A stretch of DNA of 45,393 bases from Microbacterium sp. (GTDB lineage Bacteria > Actinomycetota > Actinomycetes > Actinomycetales > Microbacteriaceae), in the NCBI RefSeq assembly GCF_003248605.1, contig NZ_QFPF01000048.1, positions 1 to 45,393 of the forward strand, written 5' to 3'. The stretch's first letter is position 1. Every line of letters begins with the position of its first letter. A model generated the notes under the pieces. It had not been told where the DNA came from, ran no database searches, and worked only from the letters and a program-made list of their open reading frames with translations. Both the position numbers and the translations under genes were made by a program. Positions 32,478 to 40,397 of this stretch are shown in pieces.

Positions 32478-33470
32478 CTACCAGAGCGGGTGGATGCCGG
32501 CCCTCAGCCGATCGTCGTAGACCCGGTGCACGGCGGAATCGAACGCCGCGATATCGAATCCGTCATCGAGCAGGGCGGCGGCATCCGCGTTCGATGCTGC
32601 CTGCGCGGGGGTGCGCGCCCCCGGGATGACGGAGGAGACGCCGGGGCGGGACGCGATCCACGCGAGGGTCGCCGCCGGCAGCGTCACCCCGACGGGAAGC
32701 GCCGCCGCGAGTTCCCCCGCCGCCTCGAGGCCGGTCTCGAAGTCGACACCCGAGAATGTCTCGCCGCGGTCGAACGCCTCGCCGCCGCGGTTGTACGTGC
32801 GGTGGTCGTTGTCGGCGAACGTCGTCGCGCGCGTGTATCTGCCCGAGAGCAGACCGGATGCGAGCGGCACCCGAGCGAGGATCCCCACGCCCGCCGCCTC
32901 GGCCGCGGGCAGGACCTCATCGAGAGGCTTGAGCCGGAAGGGGTTCAGGATGATCTGCACGCTCGCGACCCCGGGGCGGGCGATCGCGGTGAGCGCCTGC
33001 GAGCAGGTCTCGACAGACACGCCGTAGGCCGCGATGGTCTCGTCTGCCACGAGCGCGTCGAGGGCGTCGTAGACGGCGTCGTCTTCGATGACGGATGCCG
33101 GAGGGCAGTGCAGCTGCACGAGGTCGAGCGTGTCGACGCCGAGGTTGCGGCGCGAGCGGTCGGTCCAGGCGCGGAAATTCGCCGCCGAGTAGTTGGCCGG
33201 CTCCTGCGGCAGCCGCCGGCCCATCTTGGTCGCGACGGTGAGCTCAGCGCCGGGATTGGCGGCGACGAAGCGGCCGATCAGCGTCTCGGACCGGCCATCG
33301 CCGTAGACGTCGGCCGTGTCGAACAGCGTGATGCCCCGTTCGAGGGCGGTCTCGAGCACGGCGAACGCGTCGTCTTCGCCGACGTCGCCCCAGTCGGCGC
33401 CGAGCTGCCAGGTACCGAGACCGATCGCCGAGACGTCGCGTCCGGTGCGTCCGAAAGTGCGCTGCTGCAT
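32478..33470 (-). CDS. Aldo/keto reductase family protein
   Basis: A 330-residue NADPH-dependent oxidoreductase with a (beta/alpha)8 barrel. It starts RTFGRTGRDVSAIGLGTWQLG. The catalytic tetrad can be placed at D51, Y56 (DTADVYGDG), K82 (VATKMGRR) and H121 (LVQLHCPP). The cofactor loop is SSVIPGARTPAQAASN near the end. The closest pattern is the AKR11/YghZ-like group of general aldehyde reductases; the substrate is unknown. The ATG at 33470 follows a GAGGAG site. A long inverted repeat upstream suggests control by a dedicated regulator. Confidence 0.9.
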   Translation of the reverse strand: MQQRTFGRTGRDVSAIGLGTWQLGADWGDVGEDDAFAVLETALERGITLFDTADVYGDGRSETLIGRFVAANPGAELTVATKMGRRLPQEPANYSAANFRAWTDRSRRNLGVDTLDLVQLHCPPASVIEDDAVYDALDALVADETIAAYGVSVETCSQALTAIARPGVASVQIILNPFRLKPLDEVLPAAEAAGVGILARVPLASGLLSGRYTRATTFADNDHRTYNRGGEAFDRGETFSGVDFETGLEAAGELAAALPVGVTLPAATLAWIASRPGVSSVIPGARTPAQAASNADAAALLDDGFDIAAFDSAVHRVYDDRLRAGIHPLW

Positions 33471-33485
33471 GGTTCTCCTCGCGTA

Positions 33486-33589
33486 AGCGGTCAACATTCC
33501 GGAGACGTTGCCGCGATCGTGTCGCGCGGGCCCGGAATCCCGGGCCCCGGCGTTGCCGGCGCCCGCGCCGGTCCGGAATGTTGACCGCT
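33486..33589. promoter_or_regulatory. Operator-like 18-bp inverted repeat upstream of the aldo/keto reductase
   Basis: The arm AGCGGTCAACATTCCGGA (33486-33503) is perfectly mirrored at 33572-33589, with 68 bp between. The near arm begins 16 bases before the start codon. The spacer itself folds (GGGCCCGGAATCCCGGGCCC). It could be two half-operators forming a loop, or an mRNA hairpin. Confidence 0.55.
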
Positions 33590-33608
33590 CCAGCATCGCA
33601 CGCGCGAA

Positions 33609-33640
33609 GGCGGCGTGCAGGTCCCCACCTGCACGCCGCC
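33609..33640 (-). terminator. Perfect 14-bp stem, 4-base loop terminator
   Basis: Arms 33609-33622 and 33627-33640 are perfectly complementary around CCCC. It lies 88 bases after the stop of the membrane-protein gene on the minus strand. Confidence 0.7.
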
Positions 33641-33727
33641 TGTCCGGACGGATCGTCCCCCGTCGATCTGGCCCCCCGGCTCGTCCGGATACCGACGCGA
33701 CGCACCCGAAGCTCCGCGGCGGACTTG

Positions 33728-34477
33728 TCAGCCGCGCATCGGCGGCTCGGGTTCGGTGATGCGGCTGCGGCCCACGGCGAGCCAGATTCCCGCGATCGCC
33801 AGCCAGATCGGCGTCAGCGTTCCCGGCAGACCCGGCACGCCCGTGGCGACCGTCAGCACGAGCAGGAACAGCGCCACGACCAGCCCCACCGAGGCCATCA
33901 CCCGTGAGATCGAGCGCTCGACCCACGCCATCCATCCCATCCCCAGCACCGCGACGAGTGCTCCGAACCACGGCAAGTAGGCGCCGAAGTCGGTCAGCAT
34001 GTAGTAGACGAACAGCCCCTCCGAGTCGTAGAGGCCCGCCTCCGGACCGAGGTAGTTCGCCAGCGCCCCGCGCCAGCCGTACCCCAGCAGCGACGCCCCG
34101 GCCGTCGCGATCAGGCCCGCGGTGACCACGCCCGCCGCGCTCGAGCGCACGAACCGCGCCTCGACGTGTCGCCGCCATGCACCGACGAAGACGAGCATGC
34201 CGAGGATCCCGAGCAGCCCCGCGGTGAAGCCGATCCGCCCGATCAGCGGGTCCAAACCCATCACGTCGGCCGAGGTGACGATGTAATCGGTGCCGTTCTC
34301 CCACGCCTCGGTTTCGGCGGCGGGCCGCAGGTCGGTGCCGACCGTGCCGATCGCGCCGCCGATGCCGGCGAGGGTGAGCCAGAGCGGCCAGGCCGCGAAG
34401 CGGAAGCCGCGGGACGGAGTGCGGCGCGCCGGCCGCGGCGCCGCGGTCGTTCGGGCGCCGGATGAAGAGGTGGTCAT
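33728..34477 (-). CDS. Hypothetical polytopic membrane protein, 249 residues
   Basis: Six hydrophobic helices are visible, at roughly 28-46, 78-98, 113-133, 152-178, 190-212 and 218-238. The Ser/Thr/Pro-rich N-terminus looks cytoplasmic. The block GTDYIVTSADVMGLDPLIGR lies in an outside loop. I do not recognise a family. The start at ATG 34477 fits the MTTSSSG beginning; a longer frame to 34534 is possible. It lies downstream of the two-component system, separated by a hairpin. Confidence 0.7.
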   Translation of the reverse strand: MTTSSSGARTTAAPRPARRTPSRGFRFAAWPLWLTLAGIGGAIGTVGTDLRPAAETEAWENGTDYIVTSADVMGLDPLIGRIGFTAGLLGILGMLVFVGAWRRHVEARFVRSSAAGVVTAGLIATAGASLLGYGWRGALANYLGPEAGLYDSEGLFVYYMLTDFGAYLPWFGALVAVLGMGWMAWVERSISRVMASVGLVVALFLLVLTVATGVPGLPGTLTPIWLAIAGIWLAVGRSRITEPEPPMRG

Positions 34478-34573
34478 GGTTTCGCTTTCGTCGAAGGTGC
34501 GCGGCCCCCGCCGCGCTGCCGCACCGCGGCACACCCCGAGACTCCCGCGCCCGACGGCCCGGGCCCCAGGTGC

Positions 34574-34600
34574 CGATGTCCCGAATCGCCCGGGACATCG
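34574..34600 (-). terminator. Hairpin after the response-regulator gene
   Basis: A perfect 10-bp stem (CGATGTCCCG/CGGGACATCG) with a 7-base loop lies 81 bases after the regulator's stop. The rest of the 203-base gap (34478-34680) is GC-rich with CGACCG-type short repeats and no gene. Confidence 0.5.
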
Positions 34601-34680
34601 CTCCGGGACGCACCACCACCCCGACCGACCGCGCCGACCGACCGCGGCGACCGCCCGCGTCGACCCGCCCGCACGGGCGC

Positions 34681-35346
34681 TCAGCGCCGGACGGACCCGA
34701 AGCCGGCGTCACGCGCCATGACGATCAGCGCGCTGCGATCGGACGCGCCGAGCTTGGTGAGGATCCCGTACACGTAGTTGCGCACGGTCTTGTTGGTCAA
34801 GAACAGGGTGCGCGCGATCGAGCCGTTGTCGAGCCCGCGCGCCACGAGCTCGAGCACCTCGCTCTCGCGCTCGGTGAGCTCGGGAAACGGCCGGGCGGAG
34901 GCATCCCCCGCGCTCCCGCTGAGGTAGGCCATCGCGCGCGCGGCGACGTCTGCGCCGAAGAGCAGCTCGCCCTCGGCGACCGCGTGGATCGCCCGCTCGA
35001 CCTCGCGCGGTGTGGCGACCTTGAGCAGATAACCCCGGGCCCCGGCGCGCATCGCGGCGAAGAGCGACTGGTCGTCTCCGAGCATCGTCAGCACCAGAAC
35101 GGCGGTGCGTGGATGCTGTCGCATGATCGTGCGCGTCGCGTCGATGCCCGACTCCCCTGCCAGGTCCAGGTCCATCAGCACGACATCCGGCGTACGTTCC
35201 GCGACGAGCGCGACCGCGGCGTCGACGGTCTCGGCGTCGCCCACCACCTCCACCCCGTCGAGGGTCTCGAGCAGCGAGGTGATGCCGCGGCGGAAGAGGG
35301 GATGATCGTCGACCACGGCGACCGTGATCGCCCGTTCCCGCGTCAT
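34681..35346 (-). CDS. NarL/LuxR-family response regulator
   Basis: A 221-residue two-component regulator. The receiver domain (1-125) has acidic D13/D14, phospho-acceptor D59 (VVLMDLDL), T87 (VLTML) and the conserved Lys in GYLLKVATP. The C-terminal LuxR helix-turn-helix (about 155-215) has ELTERESEVLELVARGLDN and NKTVRNYV. It begins 11 bases after the end of the upstream kinase gene. It likely controls genes near this locus, but no binding site is evident. Confidence 0.92.
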   Translation of the reverse strand: MTRERAITVAVVDDHPLFRRGITSLLETLDGVEVVGDAETVDAAVALVAERTPDVVLMDLDLAGESGIDATRTIMRQHPRTAVLVLTMLGDDQSLFAAMRAGARGYLLKVATPREVERAIHAVAEGELLFGADVAARAMAYLSGSAGDASARPFPELTERESEVLELVARGLDNGSIARTLFLTNKTVRNYVYGILTKLGASDRSALIVMARDAGFGSVRR

Positions 35347-35357
35347 GTCGGTCCCCC

Positions 35358-37478
35358 TCACCTCGCACCTCCGCGCACGGCCGGCCCCGCAGCCTCCACA
35401 GGTGTCCCGGCCTCGCCCGGCTCCTCGCGCGCCGCACGCGTCCCCACGAGCGCCAGCGTCGTGCCATCCTGCCCGGTCGAGATCTCGAGCCTCGCCCCCA
35501 GCTCCGCGGCCCGCTCGCGCATCGACCGCATGCCCACGCCCCATGGGGCGTCGGCGGCGATGCCGCGTCCGTCGTCGCTGATGCGCAGCATCCATGGATC
35601 ACCGTCGACCCCGCGCTCCAGCCGTACCTCGATCCGCGTGGCCCGCGCATGCCGGACGGCGTTCGCCAGCGCTTCGGACGCGATCAGGTAGAGCCCGTCG
35701 CGCACGGGTGGGGGCAGGTGATCGTCGGCGCCGGCATCGACGCGCACCGCCACGGCGAGCGCCGGGGAGTCGAAGCGTCCGCCGATCTCGCGCAGCGCGC
35801 GGCCCAGGGTCGCGCCCTCGAGCGGCGAGGGCGTCACCTCCCCGGCCAGCTCCCGCACCGCACGGGCGCGGCGGGTGAGGTCGTCGCCGAGCTCGGCCAG
35901 CAGCGCGCGGGCGCGCTCGGGGTGATCCCTCAGCAGGTTCTGCGTCGCCGCGAGGCCGAAGCCGATGCCCGCCAGGGCGGGCCCGAGCCCGTCGTGCAGC
36001 TCGCGACGCACGGCGCGACGTTCGGCGGCGCGGCGCGCGAGCAGATCCGCGCGGGCCTGCTCGAGCGCGACACCGGCCTCGACCAGCTGCAGTGCGGCCG
36101 CGACGAGGCCGACGATGTCATCGAGCAGCGCGCGCGTGCGGCGATCCAGGCGCTGCCCCTCGCGCGCGGCGACGATGAGGTCGCCGATGCGGCGCGCGCC
36201 CACCATGAGCGGCCGCACGAGCTGTCCGCCTCCGCGCGCGTCGACCGGCGCCCGTCCCGACGCCGCGACGAGCTCCGACGAGCCCGCCGCACGTACTTCG
36301 ACGAACCCCAGCCGCAGCACGCGCCGGATCGCATCGCACAGTCGCTGGAGCCCCGCCGCTCCCGGCTCGAGATCGCCGATCCGATCGCCGAGGCGGGCCA
36401 GCATCGACACGGGGTCCGCGCCCTCGCCGTACACGAGGGCGTCGATCCGCCGCTGCAGCCACACGCGCAGCGGCTGCACCGCCAGAGCGATCACGATCGG
36501 CGTGACGACCCAGAGTCCGCCGACCCCCGGCAGCACGAGGGCCGTGCCCGCCACGATCGCGAAGGACACCGCGACACCACCGATTGTGAGCGATGCCCAC
36601 AGGATCACGCGGCTGATGACCATCTCGACGCCCCAGAGCCGTTGCCCCAGCACGAACACGAGGATCGCGGCGGGGTAGAGCACCTGCCCGACGACGGGGG
36701 CGATCATCCCGAGATCGACCACCCACCGCGGCGCCGCGAGCTCAGCGGGAAGCACCAGCAGAATGTAGGAGAAGGTCAGGAAGAGGTGACCGAGCGTGAG
36801 CCACGCCACCCCCGTACGTTCGCGCCCCCGCGCTCGTGTCCACCGACCGATCAGCACGCCGCACGAGAGCACCGAGATCGTCACCGCCGCGAACGAGAGC
36901 GCGGTGTAGGCGGGCGCAAGCACCGCCTGATACCCCGGTAGGTCGATCGCGAGCGGGTTGACGGGGGCGGCGACGCTCTGCTGGGTCAGGCTCGCCACGA
37001 ACGCGAGCACGGCCACGGCGAGGCCGGTGACGATCACGCCGCGCTGCCACGCGGGCACCGCGTCGCGACGCACGAGCAACGGCAGCGCGGCGGTCATGAA
37101 GGTGCCCGGGACGAACCCCCACCCGGCCGCGAACGCGATCAGCCCCCACAGCGGCAGACCGGGGATCTCGGCGCCCAGCAGCCCGTACTGCACCCCGAAC
37201 GCGGCGATGCCCGACCCGACGGCGTGCACCGCGAGGATCACCCCCACCGGGTGGGGTCGCCGCGCGAGGATCATGGCGCTGACCGGGCCGTAGATCAGCG
37301 CGACGGTCACCCCGATCTCGTCGAAGCGCGCCTGCATCTCGGCCGGTGCCGGTGAGAGGAACACCCCCGGCAGCGCGGTCTGCGGCAGCTGCCACACCGC
37401 CTGCAGAGTCAGGGACGCCAGCGCGAGCGCCCACGAGATCCCCCAGACCGCGCCCGCGACGATCCGCCGCCCCGTCAT
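35358..37478 (-). CDS. Membrane histidine kinase, HisKA_3 type, active copy
   Basis: A 706-residue sensor kinase. About eight to ten membrane helices (10-340) form the sensor, with no large extracellular domain. A GAF-like region spans about 355-465, then a coiled coil. The dimerisation box is RRAVRRELHDGLGPALAGIG with phospho-His H495. The ATPase domain keeps the N box (SEALANAVRH, N606), the G1 box (DDGRG, 635-639) and the G2 box (GVGMRSMRERA). A Pro/Glu/Gly-rich tail ends it. The ATG at 37478 overlaps the stop of the second kinase (ATGA), so the two are coupled, and the regulator follows. Confidence 0.92.
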   Translation of the reverse strand: MTGRRIVAGAVWGISWALALASLTLQAVWQLPQTALPGVFLSPAPAEMQARFDEIGVTVALIYGPVSAMILARRPHPVGVILAVHAVGSGIAAFGVQYGLLGAEIPGLPLWGLIAFAAGWGFVPGTFMTAALPLLVRRDAVPAWQRGVIVTGLAVAVLAFVASLTQQSVAAPVNPLAIDLPGYQAVLAPAYTALSFAAVTISVLSCGVLIGRWTRARGRERTGVAWLTLGHLFLTFSYILLVLPAELAAPRWVVDLGMIAPVVGQVLYPAAILVFVLGQRLWGVEMVISRVILWASLTIGGVAVSFAIVAGTALVLPGVGGLWVVTPIVIALAVQPLRVWLQRRIDALVYGEGADPVSMLARLGDRIGDLEPGAAGLQRLCDAIRRVLRLGFVEVRAAGSSELVAASGRAPVDARGGGQLVRPLMVGARRIGDLIVAAREGQRLDRRTRALLDDIVGLVAAALQLVEAGVALEQARADLLARRAAERRAVRRELHDGLGPALAGIGFGLAATQNLLRDHPERARALLAELGDDLTRRARAVRELAGEVTPSPLEGATLGRALREIGGRFDSPALAVAVRVDAGADDHLPPPVRDGLYLIASEALANAVRHARATRIEVRLERGVDGDPWMLRISDDGRGIAADAPWGVGMRSMRERAAELGARLEISTGQDGTTLALVGTRAAREEPGEAGTPVEAAGPAVRGGAR

Positions 37479-39385
37479 CGGGGCATCACCGCCTCGACAC
37501 CGCGCCGCCCGGGAGTGACGCGCACGCGGGCGCCGACGTCGCGGGCGCGCCGGGCGACGTCGTCGGCGAGCGCGGGCAGGACGGCGGGGTCGACACGGTC
37601 GCCCGTCACGAGAAGGGTGACGGATGCCGAGGCCACCTCGACCGCCACCCCGATGACCGCGACCCCGGCCGTGCGCCGCATGCCCACGACGGCCTCGGTC
37701 GCCGCGAGGTAGCAGGCCACCTGCAGGTCGGCATCCAGCACATCCGCCCCCGCGGCGCGCACGTCGATGCGCACCCCGTCGACGGCAAAACGACGGGCGA
37801 GCTCCTGCAGCGCGCCCTCGAGATCGCCCTCGTCGAGGGCGGCGGGCAGCAGCGAGCGGGCGAGCCGTCGCACGTCCTCGGCGCGCCGGGCCACGTCGTC
37901 GCGCACATCGGCGAGCGCTGTCCCCGCGCGGGGCGAGCCGGACTCGATGAGCCGACCCGCCGCCGCCATGCCGAACCCGATGCCCGCGAGCGAGGGAGCG
38001 AGCTCGTCGTGCAGCTCGCGGTGCAGCATCCGCCGCTCTTCGCGCCTGACCTCCAGCATCCGCTCGCGTGTCTCGGCGACCTCGATGTTGAGGTCGGCCA
38101 GGACGACGGCCACGGCGATGAGCCCGGCGATCTCGGTCACGACGGGAGCGATCTCCGTGCGCAGGTACGCCGGGTCGGCGGAGGTGAGCACGAGGCGACC
38201 GACGCGCACGCCACCCGCCGTGAGCTCGATCTCGACGGCCGCGGCGCCGGCCGATCCCTCGCGGGCGGGCGGGGCCCCCGAATCCGGCACGAGCTCGACC
38301 GACTGCAGACCCCAGGCGGAGCGCAGCGCGGCGGCGAGCGGGGTGAGTCCGCCGCCGCCGGCGAGGTGCGCGCCGATGCGACGCAGCACCGCGCGCGCAT
38401 CGTCGCGCGACTGGCCGTAGAGCTCCGCGGTGCGGCGGCGCAGGGAGCGCATGAGGGGCACCCAGCAGAGCGCGAGCGCGCCCGCCGCGATCGCCCCCGC
38501 GACCGCGGTCGATGCGCCGAGGAGCCCCGCAAGGTGCGAGATGAGCAGGTAGGCGGCGATCGACACGGCCACGGCCTGCACCCGGAGCGCCCCCGCGGCG
38601 AGATGGCGGTGCTCGCCGATGCGCCGCCCGCGCAGGGCGACCGCGAGCACCGCGGCGGGAAGCGCGGCCTGCGCCAGGACGAACGCGGCGTCGCTGAGCA
38701 CGGTGGCGGTGGGTCCGAGCGGTATCGCGATGCGCAGGTATCCGGCGACCAGCAGCGCGGCGCCGACGGCGAGCCAGGTCAGGGCGGCACGCTCGCGCGG
38801 CCCGCCGGCACGACCCTCGCCGACGAGCATCGCGGTACCCACGACGAAGAGCCCGATCGAGGCGTAGAACACCACGAGCAGGACGCCCAGGGGCAACGGC
38901 TCGACGAGGCGCGAGTACAGCGAGAGCGTCGCGTCGAGGGCGACCACGACGATGCCCGCCGCGATGCCCGCGCGCCAGAGTCGATCGCGGCGGCGCGCGA
39001 GCAGCAGCGGAAGCAGGCAGAGCGCCGCGACTTCGGCCAGGCGCGGAAAGAGCAGCACGGCGTCGGCGAGGGCTGCGGGCACGGTGCCCGGCTCGGTCAG
39101 GGGGAGCACGGCGACCGCGAGCGCGAGCCACCCGCACTGCACGGCGAGCGCGCCGACGACGAGGGCGATCGCGGGGCGTCCGCGCACGATGACCACCGCC
39201 GCGACGGGCGCGTACACGAGGGCCGTGACGATCACCCGCAGCGTGTTCGACCACGGGCCGCCGGTGCCGAGCACGACGAGCGCCGCCGCGAGCGCCGGCA
39301 GCCATGCCGCCGCGATGAGCGCCAGCGCGGCACCGAACGCGGGCGCACGGCGGGGCTCGCGCGCGGGGCGTGCGGGCCGGTCCAT
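37475..39385 (-). CDS. Membrane histidine kinase with degenerate ATP-binding domain
   Basis: A 636-residue protein built like its neighbour: about eight to ten helices (20-315), a GAF-like stretch (about 330-425), a coiled coil and the H box RRMLHRELHDELAPSLAGIG with H459 intact. The C-terminal ATPase-like domain lacks key residues. The N box reads TEAVVGMRR with Gly568 in place of Asn. No DxGxG motif occurs (TGDRVDP instead) and no G2 box is seen. It is likely a pseudokinase that senses a signal or dimerises with the active kinase. The ATG at 39385 is chosen because it directly precedes the first helix and lies downstream of the divergent SOS promoter. Confidence 0.87.
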   Translation of the reverse strand: MDRPARPAREPRRAPAFGAALALIAAAWLPALAAALVVLGTGGPWSNTLRVIVTALVYAPVAAVVIVRGRPAIALVVGALAVQCGWLALAVAVLPLTEPGTVPAALADAVLLFPRLAEVAALCLLPLLLARRRDRLWRAGIAAGIVVVALDATLSLYSRLVEPLPLGVLLVVFYASIGLFVVGTAMLVGEGRAGGPRERAALTWLAVGAALLVAGYLRIAIPLGPTATVLSDAAFVLAQAALPAAVLAVALRGRRIGEHRHLAAGALRVQAVAVSIAAYLLISHLAGLLGASTAVAGAIAAGALALCWVPLMRSLRRRTAELYGQSRDDARAVLRRIGAHLAGGGGLTPLAAALRSAWGLQSVELVPDSGAPPAREGSAGAAAVEIELTAGGVRVGRLVLTSADPAYLRTEIAPVVTEIAGLIAVAVVLADLNIEVAETRERMLEVRREERRMLHRELHDELAPSLAGIGFGMAAAGRLIESGSPRAGTALADVRDDVARRAEDVRRLARSLLPAALDEGDLEGALQELARRFAVDGVRIDVRAAGADVLDADLQVACYLAATEAVVGMRRTAGVAVIGVAVEVASASVTLLVTGDRVDPAVLPALADDVARRARDVGARVRVTPGRRGVEAVMPR

Positions 39386-39518
39386 GCGCTCAGTATCGCG
39401 GGAGGCGCCCGTGCCGCGGCAGGGGCGGATGTCCCGGATGTCGGAGGGGCGGGGCAGACTCGGGATGCTGCGACGACATGCCCTTCGGATCTTTGTCCCC
39501 TCCCTCCCGTGGTCAATG

Positions 39519-39538
39519 TCGAAGCTCTGTTCTACCAT
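39519..39538 (+). promoter_or_regulatory. LexA (SOS) box overlapping the -10 of imuA'
   Basis: TCGAAGCTCTGTTCTA (39519-39534) matches the actinobacterial SOS box TCGAAC-N4-GTTCGA at all but two positions. TACCAT at 39533-39538 is a -10 element 7 bases before the imuA' ATG, so LexA binding would block a leaderless promoter. Confidence 0.75.
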
Positions 39539-39545
39539 TGTCGAC

Positions 39546-40397
39546 ATGGCGATCGCACGGCAGCAGCAGGCGTCCCCGGGCACCGCCCGGGTCGACGAGC
39601 TGAGCCGCCTGCGCTCGCAGATCGATCGGGTGCGGGGGCGACGGGTCGAGGTGCCGCTGCTGCCCGTGCACCCCGCGATCGGCGGGCTGCTGCCCGAGCG
39701 GGGTCTGCGGCCGGGTTCGGTCTACGCGATCGACTCCTCGTCGCCGAGCCTCATGCTCGGGCTCATGGCGCAAGCCTCGCGGGCGGGGTCGTGGTGCGGC
39801 ATCGTCGGGGTGTCGACGCTGGGGGCCGAGGCCGCCGAGGAGTACGGCCTCGATCTCGAGCGCCTGGTACTGGTTCCCGAGCCCGGTGCGCGGTGGTTCA
39901 CGGTCGCCTCGGCGCTCGCCGAGGTGCTGCCGATCGTCGCGGTCAATCCGGCGGGGCGCCCGGGCGAGGGCGATGTCGCGCGCCTCGCCGCGCGCCTGCG
40001 CGATCGCGGCACGACGCTGATCACGCTCGGCGCATGGCCCGGGGCCGATGCGCTGCTGAGCGTGAGCGACCCCCGCTGGCGCGGTCTCGGCGAGGGACAC
40101 GGCTATCTCGCCGGGCGCGAGGTCACCGTCACCGCGTCCAGCAGACGCTTTCCCGTTCCCCGCAGCACCCGCATGCTGCTGCCCGATGCCGCCGGCACCG
40201 CGGCCGGTGCGGGTGTCGGCGCGGGCGGCGCGGGTGTCGGTGCGGGCACGGGCGTCGGCGCGGGCGGCGCGGGTGTCGGCGCGGGCACGGGCGTCGGCGC
40301 GGGCGGCGCGGGTGTCGGTGCGAGCCCCGCCGGGCATCCGCGCACGGATGTGCCCGACAGCATCCCCATGCCCACCCCGATCCGGGCGGTGGGCTGA
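39546..40397 (+). CDS. imuA': ImuA'-type mutasome accessory protein
   Basis: A 283-residue RecA-like protein. It contains VHPAIGGLLPERGLRPGSVYAID and a LMAQASRAGSWCGIVG strand, the degenerate nucleotide-binding core of ImuA-like proteins. It assists ImuB and DnaE2 in damage-induced mutagenesis. The last 70 residues include a Gly/Ala/Val tract made of 13-residue repeats (about 220-259). The ATG at 39546 is set by the LexA-box promoter and the stop overlaps the imuB start as TGATG. It is the first gene of the SOS operon. Confidence 0.85.
   Translation: MAIARQQQASPGTARVDELSRLRSQIDRVRGRRVEVPLLPVHPAIGGLLPERGLRPGSVYAIDSSSPSLMLGLMAQASRAGSWCGIVGVSTLGAEAAEEYGLDLERLVLVPEPGARWFTVASALAEVLPIVAVNPAGRPGEGDVARLAARLRDRGTTLITLGAWPGADALLSVSDPRWRGLGEGHGYLAGREVTVTASSRRFPVPRSTRMLLPDAAGTAAGAGVGAGGAGVGAGTGVGAGGAGVGAGTGVGAGGAGVGASPAGHPRTDVPDSIPMPTPIRAVG
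40204..40322 (+). repeat. 39-bp minisatellite in imuA'
   Basis: Two full 39-bp units and two partial ones encode GGAGVGAGTGVGA repeats near the C-terminus. Units differ by a few third-codon changes. Confidence 0.85.

Noticed and set aside
35358..39305. 1315-codon minus-strand open frame as one giant kinase
   Set aside because: Only its 706 C-terminal codons match kinase motifs. The rest overlaps the second kinase in another frame; the ATGA junction at 37475-37478 separates two genes.
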